Part shown: positions 18,176 through 26,694 of the stretch, in pieces
How the letters are laid out: each line of letters begins with the position of its first letter
Numbering within the stretch: the first letter of the stretch is position 1
Assembly (NCBI GenBank): GCA_035764505.1
Contig: DASTZC010000058.1
Span: 1 to 40,164, forward strand
Origin: Candidatus Polarisedimenticolia bacterium
GTDB lineage: Bacteria > Acidobacteriota > Polarisedimenticolia > Gp22-AA2 > AA152
DNA: 40,164 bases
Reading direction: 5' to 3'
Program-made: the position numbers and the translations under genes
The notes under the pieces: model-generated
What the model was told of the DNA's origin: nothing
Seen by the model: only the letters and a program-made list of their open reading frames with translations
The model's database searches: none

Positions 18176-19269
18176 GCGGCATGGCGCAAGCAGACAGCTC
18201 GGCGCGCATCGCCATGGCCATGAGCGGCGGCGTCGACAGCTCGGTGGCGGCGCTCCTGCTGCGCCGGCAGGGCGCTGCCCTGGTGGGAATCTCGCTTCAT
18301 CTCACGGACGTCTCGGGCGGCGGGCGGTGCTGCTCGCCGCGCGATTTCCTCGACGCCCGGATGGTCGCCGAAAAGCTCGACTTTCCTTATTACGTGCTCA
18401 ACATGGAGCGCGAGTTTCGCGCGGCGGTCATCGAGGACTTCATCCGTGAGTACCGCTCGGGACGCACCCCCGTGCCTTGCGCCCACTGCAACACTCAGGT
18501 GAAGTTCGGTGACCTCTTGAAGCGCGCCGAGCTGCTGGGGTGCGACCGTGTAGCCACCGGGCACTATGCTCGTCTGAGCTGGGACGGCGCCGCGGGGCGC
18601 ACGCGCCTGTGGCGTGCCCGCGACCGGGAGAAGGACCAGTCCTATTTCCTGTTCGGCCTCGACGATCGCCAGCGCGATTGCGCCCTGTTTCCGCTGGGGG
18701 ATCTTTCCAAGGGAGCGGTGCGTGCCCTGGCCCGGGAGGCCGGCCTGCCGGTCGCAGACAAGCCGGAAAGCATGGATCTCTGCTTCCTTCCCCACGGAGG
18801 GCATGGAGAGCTCGTGGCGCGTGAAACCGGACTCGACGAGGAGGCTGCGGCAGGAGATTTCCTCGATCGCGACGGCAAGATCCTGGGGCGCCATCGCGGC
18901 GTCCACCACTACACCGTGGGGCAGAGGCGTGGTCTGGGAATCAGCGGCTCCGGGCCGTATTACGTCGTCGAGATCCGGGCCTCGGACAATTCCGTGGTGC
19001 TCGGGACGGAGCAGGAGCAGCTGAGCCGCGAGTGCCACGTCCCGCGGCCCAACTGGATCGGTGTACTGCCGCCCGGCGCTTCCCTCGAAGCCCTGGTGCA
19101 GATCCGGCATCGCCATCCCGGGGGCGCGGCGACGCTCCATCCCGATCCGGGCGGGGGAGTCAGAGTCCGCTTCCGCGATCCGCAGCGCGCCATAGCACCC
19201 GGACAGGCGGCCGTCTTCTACCGCGACGACGAAGTTCTGGGCGGAGGCTTCATCGCCGCCGCGCATTGA
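18172..19269 (+). CDS. mnmA: tRNA-specific 2-thiouridylase MnmA
   Basis: 365 residues. It activates U34 of tRNA-Lys, -Glu and -Gln with ATP and inserts sulfur to form 2-thiouridine. The PP-loop SGGVDSS lies at residues 18-24. The catalytic cysteine is Cys106 in PCAHCNTQVKFG and the persulfide cysteine is Cys204 in SMDLCFL. RDREKDQSYFLFGL, HHYTVGQRRGLGI and the C-terminal beta-barrel are present. ATG 18172 overlaps the stop of the cysteine desulfurase gene, giving a coupled sulfur donor-acceptor pair. The same frame is open far upstream through the desulfurase gene, but that part is a shadow. Confidence 0.95.
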   Translation: MSGMAQADSSARIAMAMSGGVDSSVAALLLRRQGAALVGISLHLTDVSGGGRCCSPRDFLDARMVAEKLDFPYYVLNMEREFRAAVIEDFIREYRSGRTPVPCAHCNTQVKFGDLLKRAELLGCDRVATGHYARLSWDGAAGRTRLWRARDREKDQSYFLFGLDDRQRDCALFPLGDLSKGAVRALAREAGLPVADKPESMDLCFLPHGGHGELVARETGLDEEAAAGDFLDRDGKILGRHRGVHHYTVGQRRGLGISGSGPYYVVEIRASDNSVVLGTEQEQLSRECHVPRPNWIGVLPPGASLEALVQIRHRHPGGAATLHPDPGGGVRVRFRDPQRAIAPGQAAVFYRDDEVLGGGFIAAAH

Positions 19270-19295
19270 CACTCTTTTCGGCGAGGCGGTATAGT
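19266..19295 (+). promoter_or_regulatory. Strong promoter for tRNA-Gly
   Basis: TTGACA (19266-19271), an 18-base spacer and TATAGT (19290-19295): 11 of 12 consensus positions. The -35 overlaps the mnmA stop codon. The predicted start is about 12 bases before the mature tRNA. Confidence 0.75.
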
Positions 19296-19314
19296 CGGAT
19301 TCGGCGCTCAGCGG

Positions 19315-19390
19315 GCGGGCATAGCTCAGTTGGTAGAGCGCGAGCTTCCCAAGCTTGAGGTCGCGGGTTCGAACCCCGTTGCCCGCTCCA
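19315..19390 (+). tRNA. tRNA-Gly (anticodon CCC)
   Basis: The acceptor GCGGGCA pairs with TGCCCGC, followed by discriminator T and encoded CCA. The D-arm is GCTCAGTTGGTAGAGC. The anticodon stem CGAGC/GCTTG (one G-T pair) closes the loop TTCCCAA, giving anticodon CCC for GGG codons. The T-loop TTCGAAC is canonical. A U discriminator is normal for bacterial tRNA-Gly. Confidence 0.95.
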
Positions 19391-19424
19391 TTCCGACCCT
19401 GCCCCACCTCTTGTCGGAGTCGGC

Positions 19425-19847
19425 ATGCTGTTTCGCAAGCTGAGCTTCCCCGGATCGGGCGCGCCGGGGCGATCCCAAAGCTTGCGCGGCGACGCGACTG
19501 CCTCCACCATCATCGGTCAGCACACCCGCTTCCGGGGTGAGGTCCGCGGGCGAGGAGCGCTGGAGATCCGCGGGCAGATGGAGGGCTCGCTGAGCGTCGA
19601 CGACCGCGTCTCGATCGCCCGCGACGGAAGGATCAGCGCCGAGGTCTCGGCCCTGGAAATGGTCGTCGAAGGATTTCTCGAAGGGGAGATCCGGGTCCAG
19701 GACCGGCTGGTGCTCCTGAGCACCGGCAGCGTCCACGGGCACGTCGAGAGCGGCCGCATGGAAGTGGAGGAAGGCGCCATCCTGAAAGGCACCGTGCTGC
19801 GCCGAAACGAATCGCCCGACCCGGAGCCCGGGCAGTCAACCCCCTGA
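19425..19847 (+). CDS. Bactofilin (polymer-forming cytoskeletal protein)
   Basis: 140 residues. The core from about residue 28 (STIIGQHTRFRGEVRGRGALEIRG) through GHVESGRMEVEEGAILKGTV is the bactofilin (DUF583) right-handed beta-helix, with regularly spaced Gly and Val/Ile. Such proteins polymerise without nucleotide and scaffold cell-shape or polar structures. The N-terminal 25 residues are basic and disordered, and the C-terminus is Pro/Glu-rich, as usual. It starts with ATG 19425, 35 bases after tRNA-Gly, so it may be expressed partly by readthrough; no separate promoter is evident. No M23 peptidase gene, a frequent bactofilin neighbour, is adjacent. Confidence 0.92.
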   Translation: MLFRKLSFPGSGAPGRSQSLRGDATASTIIGQHTRFRGEVRGRGALEIRGQMEGSLSVDDRVSIARDGRISAEVSALEMVVEGFLEGEIRVQDRLVLLSTGSVHGHVESGRMEVEEGAILKGTVLRRNESPDPEPGQSTP

Positions 19848-20042
19848 CGTTAATTAGCATCCTCCTGACACTCCACGTCACTCGCTTGACGCTGCGCCGC
19901 AGCGCCAGCATTCCAAATGCTTTGCCTTCATGGGGATGGTCCGGCCGCCCGGCCGCCGGAGCGTGGCACAGCTCTTGCCTTTCTCACGCGCTACCCGGAG
20001 GAATCCGGGTGGGACGAAACGCGCGACAAGGAGGAGAGCGAC

Positions 20043-21509
20043 GTGAAGGAATCAATTCTGATCATCGACGATGACGCGGGCGTGCGACAGGTCCTCGCGG
20101 ATTCGCTCACCTCGATGGGATACGAGGCGCGCTCCCTGGATTCCGGCGACCGCGTCCTGGGAGCCGTCCGGGATGCGTCCTGCGATCTGCTGATTCTCGA
20201 CATGGTCCTGCCGCGCACCGACGGCATGGAGGTGCTCCAGGAGGTCCACCGCCACCATCCCGACCTGCCGGTCATCATGATCACCGGTTATGCCTCGGTC
20301 GAGACCGCCATCAAGGCGATGAAGATGGGGGCCTTCGATTACGTGGTGAAGCCTTTCCGCATGGAAGAGGTGGAGCTGGTGGTGGGCAAGGCGCTCGAGC
20401 GCAGCCGGCTGAAGCGCGAGAACCTGATGCTGAGGCGGCAGATCGAGAGCCAGCACGGCATGGGCTCGCTGGCCGGCAACAGCCCGGCGATGAAGAAGGT
20501 CCTGTCGCTGCTGGAGCAGGTCGCCCCGACCCGCAGCACCATCCTCATCTCCGGCGCGGTGGGGACGGGCAAGGAAATCGTGGCGCGCGTCCTGCACGGC
20601 AACAGCGATCGCAAGGAGGAGCCTTTCGTCACGGTGGCCTGCGGCGGTATCCCCGAAGGGCTCCTGGAAGACGATCTCTTCGGCCACGTCAAGGGCGCCA
20701 GTCCCGACGCCGCCGCCGACCGTCAGGGGCGGATCGAGATGGCCGCCGGAGGCACTCTGTTCCTCGACGACGTCGACGCTCTCAGCCCGGCGCTGCAGTC
20801 CAAGATCCTCCGGGTGCTGGTGGACCGTGAGGTCTACCCGCTCGGATCGAAGGAGAAGGTGCAGATCGATGTGCGCGTCATCGCCGCCACGCGACACGAC
20901 CTCAAGGCGCTGGTGGCGCAGGGCCAGTTCCGCGAGGACCTCTACTACCGGCTGAACGTGATCGCCATCCATCTTCCCGAGCTGCACGATCGCCCCGAGG
21001 ACATCCCGATGCTGATTACCCATTTCGCCCACAAGTACAGCCGCGAGATGGGCTCGCCCGTGCCGGGCTTCTCCTCCGAATCGCTGCGCGCCCTGGCGGA
21101 GTTCCCGTGGCCGGGAAACGTCCGGCAGCTGGAGAACGTGATCGAGAGGGCGGTGGCGCTGTCGCGAGGGCGGGAGGAGATCACGCTGGAGGACCTGCCG
21201 CGCGAGGTGCAGGAGGCGGTGGCCACCCCGATGCCGCTGATCCGGGTCGGCGGCGAAGGCGTTTCGCTGGACGCCATCATGGCCGACTACGAGGAGAAGA
21301 TGCTCCTGCAGGCGCTGGACAACGCCGGCTGGGTCAAGACCCGTGCCGCCGAGCTGCTGCGCATCAAGCGGACCACCCTGATCGAGAAGATGAAGCGGCT
21401 GGGGATCCCCCTCAAGCGCAACGGGCACGGACGCGGCCCGCGCGAGATTGAGGAGGCCGCCGCGGAGAGCGCGGAGGCCCCGCTTTCGGGGAAGCTCCGC
21501 ACCGCCTGA
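20043..21509 (+). CDS. NtrC-like response regulator with degenerate AAA+ domain
   Basis: 488 residues from GTG 20043, nine or so bases after AAGGAGG. The order is a receiver domain (phospho-acceptor Asp53 in LLILDMVLPRTDG), an AAA+ domain, and a Fis-type helix-turn-helix (AGWVKTRAAELLRIKRTTLIEKM). Walker A is GAVGTGKE (171-178). The GAFTGA loop that contacts sigma54 is replaced by GASPDA (218-223), and Walker B LDE is LDD (Asp243). Arginine-finger segment FREDLYYR and FPWPGNVRQLENVIE are intact. It may therefore bind DNA and nucleotide but fail to open sigma54 promoters. The frame is open upstream to 19917, but the receiver fold begins at the GTG. First gene of the signalling cluster. Confidence 0.9.
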   Translation: MKESILIIDDDAGVRQVLADSLTSMGYEARSLDSGDRVLGAVRDASCDLLILDMVLPRTDGMEVLQEVHRHHPDLPVIMITGYASVETAIKAMKMGAFDYVVKPFRMEEVELVVGKALERSRLKRENLMLRRQIESQHGMGSLAGNSPAMKKVLSLLEQVAPTRSTILISGAVGTGKEIVARVLHGNSDRKEEPFVTVACGGIPEGLLEDDLFGHVKGASPDAAADRQGRIEMAAGGTLFLDDVDALSPALQSKILRVLVDREVYPLGSKEKVQIDVRVIAATRHDLKALVAQGQFREDLYYRLNVIAIHLPELHDRPEDIPMLITHFAHKYSREMGSPVPGFSSESLRALAEFPWPGNVRQLENVIERAVALSRGREEITLEDLPREVQEAVATPMPLIRVGGEGVSLDAIMADYEEKMLLQALDNAGWVKTRAAELLRIKRTTLIEKMKRLGIPLKRNGHGRGPREIEEAAAESAEAPLSGKLRTA

Positions 21510-21754
21510 GCCGCACGGCATGCTTGATCGCCGCGAGACGGGTGTGGTACCTTGCGGCGATTTTGCCGATCGGCGCGCCACCCCGGGGGCCGGAGGGTCC
21601 GCATCCGCCGGCCCGAGCCGCGGGAAGGCTGGATGGCGAAGAGGCTCCCCGACATTCACAGCTCCCTTCACGATGCGTGGTCGTGCGCCCCGTCCCGCCC
21701 GGCGCAGGCCATCCCCGATTCCATGAGATCCGGGCCGTTGGAGAGCTCCCGTCG

Positions 21755-22159
21755 ATGAGCGAGACCGCCGAGGGACGCAAGGTCCTGGTGGTCGACGACG
21801 ACGCCGAGATCGTCGACATGACCCGCATGATCCTGGAGAGCGGCGGGTACCGGGTGCACTCCGCCTGCTCCGGCCAGGAGGCAATCCGCTCGGCCGGCGA
21901 GCACCTTCCCGATCTGATCCTGCTCGACATCAACATGCCAGGCATGGACGGGTGGGAGACTTTGCGGATCCTCAAGGTGGATGAGATGACCCGCGCCATT
22001 CCGGTGGCCATGTTCTCGATCAAGCTGGAGCTGCGCGACAAGGTGCAGGGCCTCAAGCAGGGGGCCCTCGACTACATCACCAAGCCCTTTTCCTACGACG
22101 GCATTCTGGAGCGGGTGCGGCGCATCTTCGAGAAGCTCGACGATTTGGGAGGGCATTGA
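21755..22159 (+). CDS. Single-domain response regulator (CheY-like receiver)
   Basis: 134 residues, one receiver domain and nothing else. Acidic pocket VLVVDDDAEIVDM, phospho-acceptor Asp in LILLDINMPGMDG, and Lys in YITKPFSYDG are all present. The usual conserved Thr/Ser position reads AMFSIK. ATG 21755 is preceded by GGAGAG. About 245 bases without a convincing gene separate it from the NtrC-like gene upstream. Its stop TGA is directly followed by the ATG of the EAL-domain gene, so the two are surely co-translated, and it is a natural phospho-relay partner for the kinase at 23499. Confidence 0.92.
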   Translation: MSETAEGRKVLVVDDDAEIVDMTRMILESGGYRVHSACSGQEAIRSAGEHLPDLILLDINMPGMDGWETLRILKVDEMTRAIPVAMFSIKLELRDKVQGLKQGALDYITKPFSYDGILERVRRIFEKLDDLGGH

Positions 22160-23473
22160 ATGGCGGGCGAGGACGGGCGCGACCTGCGCTCGATGCTGCT
22201 GGGATACAAGAGCGCCCTGTACGATCCGAACACCTCGCTGTACGCCTATCCTTTCCACTTCGACGACCTCCAGCGCATGGTGGAGTACCGTCCCGCCCTC
22301 GGGCTGATTTACCTGCGCGTGTTCGATCTCGACCGCATCGAATGGCTGTGCGGCTGGGAGGTGTTCGACACCATCTTGCGCGAGATGGCGCAGGAGGCGG
22401 CGCGGCTGCGCGGCTCGACCTATCCGAACGGCACCTTGCTGGCATCCATCGGGATCCACGGCGGCGGCTTCGTCCTCTTCCTCCCGGAGAACTTCCTGGG
22501 TTCGGAGCCCAGCCTGGCGGACCTGGAGGCGATCGCCGCCGCCCTGGCGCGCAAGCTGCACGGCGCCGTGTGCCACCGGATCCCGGAGGAGATCTCCGCC
22601 GAGGTGGAGATCAACGCCGGCTTCTCCCTGCTGCGCTGCGATCCGATGTTCCGGCTGGAGAGGCTGGTCTACCGCGCGGTCGACGAGGCCCGTGTCATGG
22701 CCGAGAAGGCGGCGCATCGGGACGATGCCCGGCGCGGCGCCGAGCTGCGCCAGATCATCCGCGCCGGCCTCGTGGAGACCTACTTCCAGCCGATCGTGCA
22801 CGTCCACTCGGGGGAAGTCTTCGGCTACGAGGCGCTCACCCGCGGACCGCGCGGCACGATGTTCGAGACGCCCAAGGCGCTGTTCGGGCTGTCCGACCGG
22901 CTGCGCATCTCGCCGCTGCTCGATGGAGTCTGCCGGCGCCGCGCCCTGGCGGCGGCCCGCGGCCTGGACGCCGGAGTGAAGCTTTTCCTCAACCTGCTTC
23001 CCTCGGCGCTCGCCGATCCCCGCTTCGCGGTGGAGGAGGACGGCGTGCGGGAAGGAGAGATGGCCGCCTCCGACGTCGTGCTGGAGATCACGGAGCGGTC
23101 GGGAATCGAGGACTTCGACGCCTTCGGGCGGCGGCTGGAGCGCCTGCGCTCGCGCGGCTTCCAGGTCGCCATCGACGACGTGGGGACCGGTTATTCCAGC
23201 CTGCAGACGATCTCGGAGGTGCGCCCCGAGTTCCTGAAGATCGATCATTCGCTGGTCAAGGAGGTCGATCGCACCCTGATCAAGCAGGAGATCGTCGCCT
23301 CCATCCTGCAGCTCGGCGAGCGCATCGGCTCGCGCGTGATCGCCGAAGGGATCGAGACGGAGCAGGAATACGAGATGGTGCGCGGCTTCGGAGTGCAGCT
23401 CGGTCAGGGTTATTTTTTTGGAGCGCCCGGGCCGCCCCCGGCCGGCGCCGGAAGGCCTGCGGCGGGCGTCTGA
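22160..23473 (+). CDS. Degenerate GGDEF plus EAL domain protein (c-di-GMP phosphodiesterase)
   Basis: 437 residues. The N-terminal half has a GGDEF-like fold whose active-site motif is reduced to GGGFV, so it should not synthesise c-di-GMP. The C-terminal EAL domain keeps the catalytic features: Glu224 in GYEALTRGP, LFLNLLPS, EITERSG, AIDDVGTGYSSL, FLKIDHSLV and AEGIETEQE. It is therefore a likely c-di-GMP-hydrolysing enzyme with a sensory or regulatory first domain. No membrane segment or signal is present. It follows the receiver gene without a gap and precedes the histidine kinase by 25 bases, which ties c-di-GMP turnover to this two-component set. Confidence 0.92.
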   Translation: MAGEDGRDLRSMLLGYKSALYDPNTSLYAYPFHFDDLQRMVEYRPALGLIYLRVFDLDRIEWLCGWEVFDTILREMAQEAARLRGSTYPNGTLLASIGIHGGGFVLFLPENFLGSEPSLADLEAIAAALARKLHGAVCHRIPEEISAEVEINAGFSLLRCDPMFRLERLVYRAVDEARVMAEKAAHRDDARRGAELRQIIRAGLVETYFQPIVHVHSGEVFGYEALTRGPRGTMFETPKALFGLSDRLRISPLLDGVCRRRALAAARGLDAGVKLFLNLLPSALADPRFAVEEDGVREGEMAASDVVLEITERSGIEDFDAFGRRLERLRSRGFQVAIDDVGTGYSSLQTISEVRPEFLKIDHSLVKEVDRTLIKQEIVASILQLGERIGSRVIAEGIETEQEYEMVRGFGVQLGQGYFFGAPGPPPAGAGRPAAGV

Positions 23474-23498
23474 TCCTGCCGCCACGAGGGAGCTCGAC

Positions 23499-25838
23499 AT
23501 GTTCCCGCTGGCGCTGGCCGATCTCCTCCCGTGCGGCGCGGTAATCGCCGGGTTCCTGGGAACCTGGCTGCAGACGCCATGGGGCCGCTTCATGCTGTTG
23601 CTCGCCTTGCTGGCACTGCTGTCGGTCGCCCTCCTCCTCATCCTGATTCCGCTGGCGCGTCGATCTTCCACCCTGCTGCTGCACTCTCTGGCGGTGCGCC
23701 TGGAAGGGGCGCGGCTCGGCGTGCCCGCCGCGATCCATCCGCGCGAAGACTCGAGCGAGGCGAAGGGGCTGGTGGAAAGCGTCAACCGGCTGGTCGAAGG
23801 GGCCGCAGGCCGCGAGCGCGACCTGCGCGGCCGCATCGGCCATCTCGAAGCCCTGCTCGATCTGCCGCGCGACGTCGGGCTGCTGGCCACCGATGCGGAG
23901 GGGCGCATCACGACCTTCGGACCCGGAGCCGTCGCCCTGCTCGGTTACTCCGCCGCGGAAGTGACCGGCCGCCACATCGAGGCGCTTTTCCCCGATGCCG
24001 CCTGGAAGGAGCTTCTGCCGAAGCTGACGCGACGATCCCGGCGCGAAGAAGGGCTACGCGTCGGCACCGTCATGATCCGGCGCGACCTGTCCGAGATGCC
24101 GGTGACGATCTCGATCGGCCCCGAGCCGGCCGCGCGGGAGCCGTACCGCTTCGTGGCCGTGCTCCAGGATGCCGGCGCGCAGCAGCAGGAAGCACGGCGC
24201 CTGCAGCAGCTGCAGCGACAGGCTTCGATTCTTCTGGAAACCGTGCAGGACGCCGTGCTGGTCTGCCGGGACGGCCGGATCGCCGAGGCGAACTCCGCAA
24301 GCGAGGGGCTGCTCGGAGCGCGCCGTGAAGAGCTGATCGGCCGCAGCTTCAAAGAGCTTCTGGCTCCCGAGGATCTCCTTTCGGGACTGCACTATCTCGA
24401 CGCGGCCCAGGATCGGGAAGAAAGCCTGGAATTCAGCGCGCGGCTGGCGGTCCCTGGCGGAGCGCCACGGCGCGTTCGGATCCGTCTCAAGCGCTTCCCG
24501 AGCGGCGCCGGCTTCTCGATCCTGGCGGCGGTGCGCGGCGAGGCGACCGCCGCGGTGGGCCCGGTGGAGGAAGCCTCGATCCGCCAGTTGCTGGATGCCG
24601 CGCTCGATTCCGTTTCCGAGGGGATCCTGGTGCAGGAAGCCGATCCTGCCGGAGCCGCGGGCTTCCTGCTGGTGAACCGGCGGCTGGAGGAGTTCCTGGG
24701 CGCTCCCGGGCGCGAGGTGCTTGCCTGGTCGCCCACCCGGCTCATCGAAGAGCTGCGCGCGCGCGGCGCTGCTCCGGAAGGCCTGGCCCTGCCCCAAGGT
24801 CCCGAGGATCCGCCCCTTGTCATCACCTTGCGCATCCCCTCCGACCGGACGCTGGAGGTGCGCTCCGGACCCTTGCGTGATGGGGCGGGCGGCATGCAGG
24901 GACGTATCCTGTCCTTCCGGGACGTCAGCGCCAGCCGTGCCGCGGAGCAGGCTCTGCGCCAAGGGCACGACGAACTGGCGGCGGCTCGCGGCCGGCTGGA
25001 GGAGGCGGTTGCGGCGCTGCAGGCCGCGAAAGCCGATCTGGCGGCGCGCAACGAGCAGCTGGAGAGGCTGAACCGCGACCTGCGCTCGGTCGACGAGATG
25101 AAATCGGGGCTGCTGGCGAACGTGTCGCACGAGCTGCAGACGCCGCTCGTGCTGATCAAGGGCTACACCGAGATGATCCTGAAGCGCAAGATCGGTCCGC
25201 TGACCGGCGAGCAGGAGAAGGGGCTGGGCGTGGCGTTGCGAAACATCGACCGGCTGGTCGAGATGATCGACAACCTGCTCGACTTCTCCCGCATGGAGCG
25301 CGGCGAGTCGCCGCTCGATCTCGAGGAGTTCCCCCTCCGGCAGGTGATCGACGAGGCGGTGGAGCTGCTGCGCGGCAAGCTCGAGACGGCGGGGCTCTCT
25401 CTCACGACCGAATACGAGACCGACGACTTGATGGTGCGCGCCGACCGGGGGAAGATCTCGCAGGTCTTCATCAACCTTCTCTCCAATGCCGTCAAGTTCA
25501 ACCGCCCGCAGGGGAGCATCGAGATCCGCGTCGGCGCCCCGGAAGGCGGGAATGTGGCGGTGGAGATCAGCGACACCGGCATCGGGATTCCGCCCGCCGA
25601 GCGGGAACGGATCTTCGATCGCTTCTACCAGGTCGAGTCGATTCCGCAGCGCCACGAGGGGACCGGCATCGGGCTGTCGATCGTCAAGGAGATTCTGGCC
25701 CTGCACCATTGCGAGATCGCCGTCGAAAGCGTCGAGGGGGAGGGGAGCCGGTTCCGCTTCACCCTGCCGCGCGGCGCCTCACCGGCGCCGCCGCGCCCGC
25801 GTCCGGGAGCGCGCCAGGGTCATCCGCAACCCCGCTGA
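23499..25838 (+). CDS. PAS-domain sensor histidine kinase
   Basis: 779 residues. Hydrophobic N-terminal segments (about residues 10-54) anchor it in the inner membrane. Three PAS-like domains follow (about 115-220, 240-340, 365-490), then an Ala/Glu-rich coiled coil, HisKA, and HATPase_c. Phospho-acceptor His544 lies in NVSHELQTPLVLIKGY. The N box FINLLSNAVKFN, DTGIGIPP, FDRFYQV and GTGIGLSIVKEI are intact, so the kinase should be active. No periplasmic sensor loop is evident; sensing is probably cytoplasmic through the PAS domains. ATG 23499 follows GAGGGAG; the frame is open further upstream within the EAL gene. Probable partners are the two regulators upstream. Confidence 0.92.
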   Translation: MFPLALADLLPCGAVIAGFLGTWLQTPWGRFMLLLALLALLSVALLLILIPLARRSSTLLLHSLAVRLEGARLGVPAAIHPREDSSEAKGLVESVNRLVEGAAGRERDLRGRIGHLEALLDLPRDVGLLATDAEGRITTFGPGAVALLGYSAAEVTGRHIEALFPDAAWKELLPKLTRRSRREEGLRVGTVMIRRDLSEMPVTISIGPEPAAREPYRFVAVLQDAGAQQQEARRLQQLQRQASILLETVQDAVLVCRDGRIAEANSASEGLLGARREELIGRSFKELLAPEDLLSGLHYLDAAQDREESLEFSARLAVPGGAPRRVRIRLKRFPSGAGFSILAAVRGEATAAVGPVEEASIRQLLDAALDSVSEGILVQEADPAGAAGFLLVNRRLEEFLGAPGREVLAWSPTRLIEELRARGAAPEGLALPQGPEDPPLVITLRIPSDRTLEVRSGPLRDGAGGMQGRILSFRDVSASRAAEQALRQGHDELAAARGRLEEAVAALQAAKADLAARNEQLERLNRDLRSVDEMKSGLLANVSHELQTPLVLIKGYTEMILKRKIGPLTGEQEKGLGVALRNIDRLVEMIDNLLDFSRMERGESPLDLEEFPLRQVIDEAVELLRGKLETAGLSLTTEYETDDLMVRADRGKISQVFINLLSNAVKFNRPQGSIEIRVGAPEGGNVAVEISDTGIGIPPAERERIFDRFYQVESIPQRHEGTGIGLSIVKEILALHHCEIAVESVEGEGSRFRFTLPRGASPAPPRPRPGARQGHPQPR

Positions 25839-25853
25839 GCCTACCCCCTTTGG

Positions 25854-26666
25854 TTATTTCGCCGCGCGCTGGCGGTAGGCTTCGTACAGGAGGATGGCCG
25901 CCGCTGCGGCGACATTCAGCGATTCGACGCTTCCTCCCATCTGGATGGTGACCCGCGTGTCGCACGCGGCGACGAGCTCCGGCGAGACACCATCTCCTTC
26001 ATTTCCGAACACCAGCGCCAGCGGCCCCTTCAAATCGGCGCGCGCCGGTGGCACGCCCCCGTCGGAGAGCGTCACGACCTGCCGGATCCGCCGCGCTTCG
26101 GCGAGACGTCTCCACTCGACGGACGAGGCGGGATGCAGCAGCGGCACGCGCAGCACCGAGCCGGCGGAAGCGCGGCCGGCGCGAGTCTGGTAGGGATCGG
26201 CTGTCCCCGGCAGGAGGACCACCGCGCGCACTCCCGCCGCCTCTCCGAGGCGCAGCAGCGTCCCGAGGTTGCCCGGGTCGCGGACCCGATCCAGGACCAG
26301 CAGGAGCGGATCGCGCCCTTTTTCGAGGAGGTCGGCCGGATCGGGCTCCTGGATCCGCACCAGCGCCAGGATCCCCTGATCGGAAGAACCCGCCGCCAGG
26401 TCTTCCAGCAGACCGTCGGCGAGGACCGACACCGGAATGCCGTGGCGCATGGCCAGCCTTGCCAGCGCTCTGGGGTGGGTCTGTCCGGCCGCGCCCTGCG
26501 CCAGGATCAGATGGGCGACGCGCTCGGGAGCCGCCATGGCCTCCGGCACCAGGCGGGATCCCCAAAGAAGGAACATTCCCTGGCGCCGCCGCTCCCGCGG
26601 CTCGGATTCGAGCTTGCGCAGCCTGCGGAAGAGGGGATTCTTGCGGCTGAGGATCGGTTCCGTCAT
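25854..26666 (-). CDS. TrmH/SpoU family RNA 2'-O-methyltransferase
   Basis: 270 residues. An N-terminal substrate-binding region (ILSRKNPLFRRLRKLESEPRERRRQGMFLLWG) is followed by the SPOUT domain with its three motifs: LDRVRDPGNLGTLLR, LVFGNEGDGVSPELV and IQMGGSVESLNVAAAAAILLYEA. Family members methylate ribose in 23S rRNA (such as RlmB) or tRNA; which base is modified here cannot be told. The start MTEPILSRKNP at 26666 is chosen over an upstream ATG at 26744. It converges on the histidine kinase (15-base gap) and is divergent from the TsaC-like gene. Confidence 0.9.
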   Translation of the reverse strand: MTEPILSRKNPLFRRLRKLESEPRERRRQGMFLLWGSRLVPEAMAAPERVAHLILAQGAAGQTHPRALARLAMRHGIPVSVLADGLLEDLAAGSSDQGILALVRIQEPDPADLLEKGRDPLLLVLDRVRDPGNLGTLLRLGEAAGVRAVVLLPGTADPYQTRAGRASAGSVLRVPLLHPASSVEWRRLAEARRIRQVVTLSDGGVPPARADLKGPLALVFGNEGDGVSPELVAACDTRVTIQMGGSVESLNVAAAAAILLYEAYRQRAAK

Positions 26667-26694
26667 GCTAGACCTTCTTCGAGGGACGAGGGGC

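Noticed and set aside
22436-22490. Loss of the GGDEF motif read as gene decay
   Set aside because: Degenerate GGDEF domains joined to active EAL domains are common and often regulatory. All EAL catalytic motifs are intact here.
20052-23911. Two long minus-strand frames (610 and 747 codons) over the signalling genes
   Set aside because: They lie opposite the intact receiver, AAA+ and EAL motifs and have shadow-type composition.
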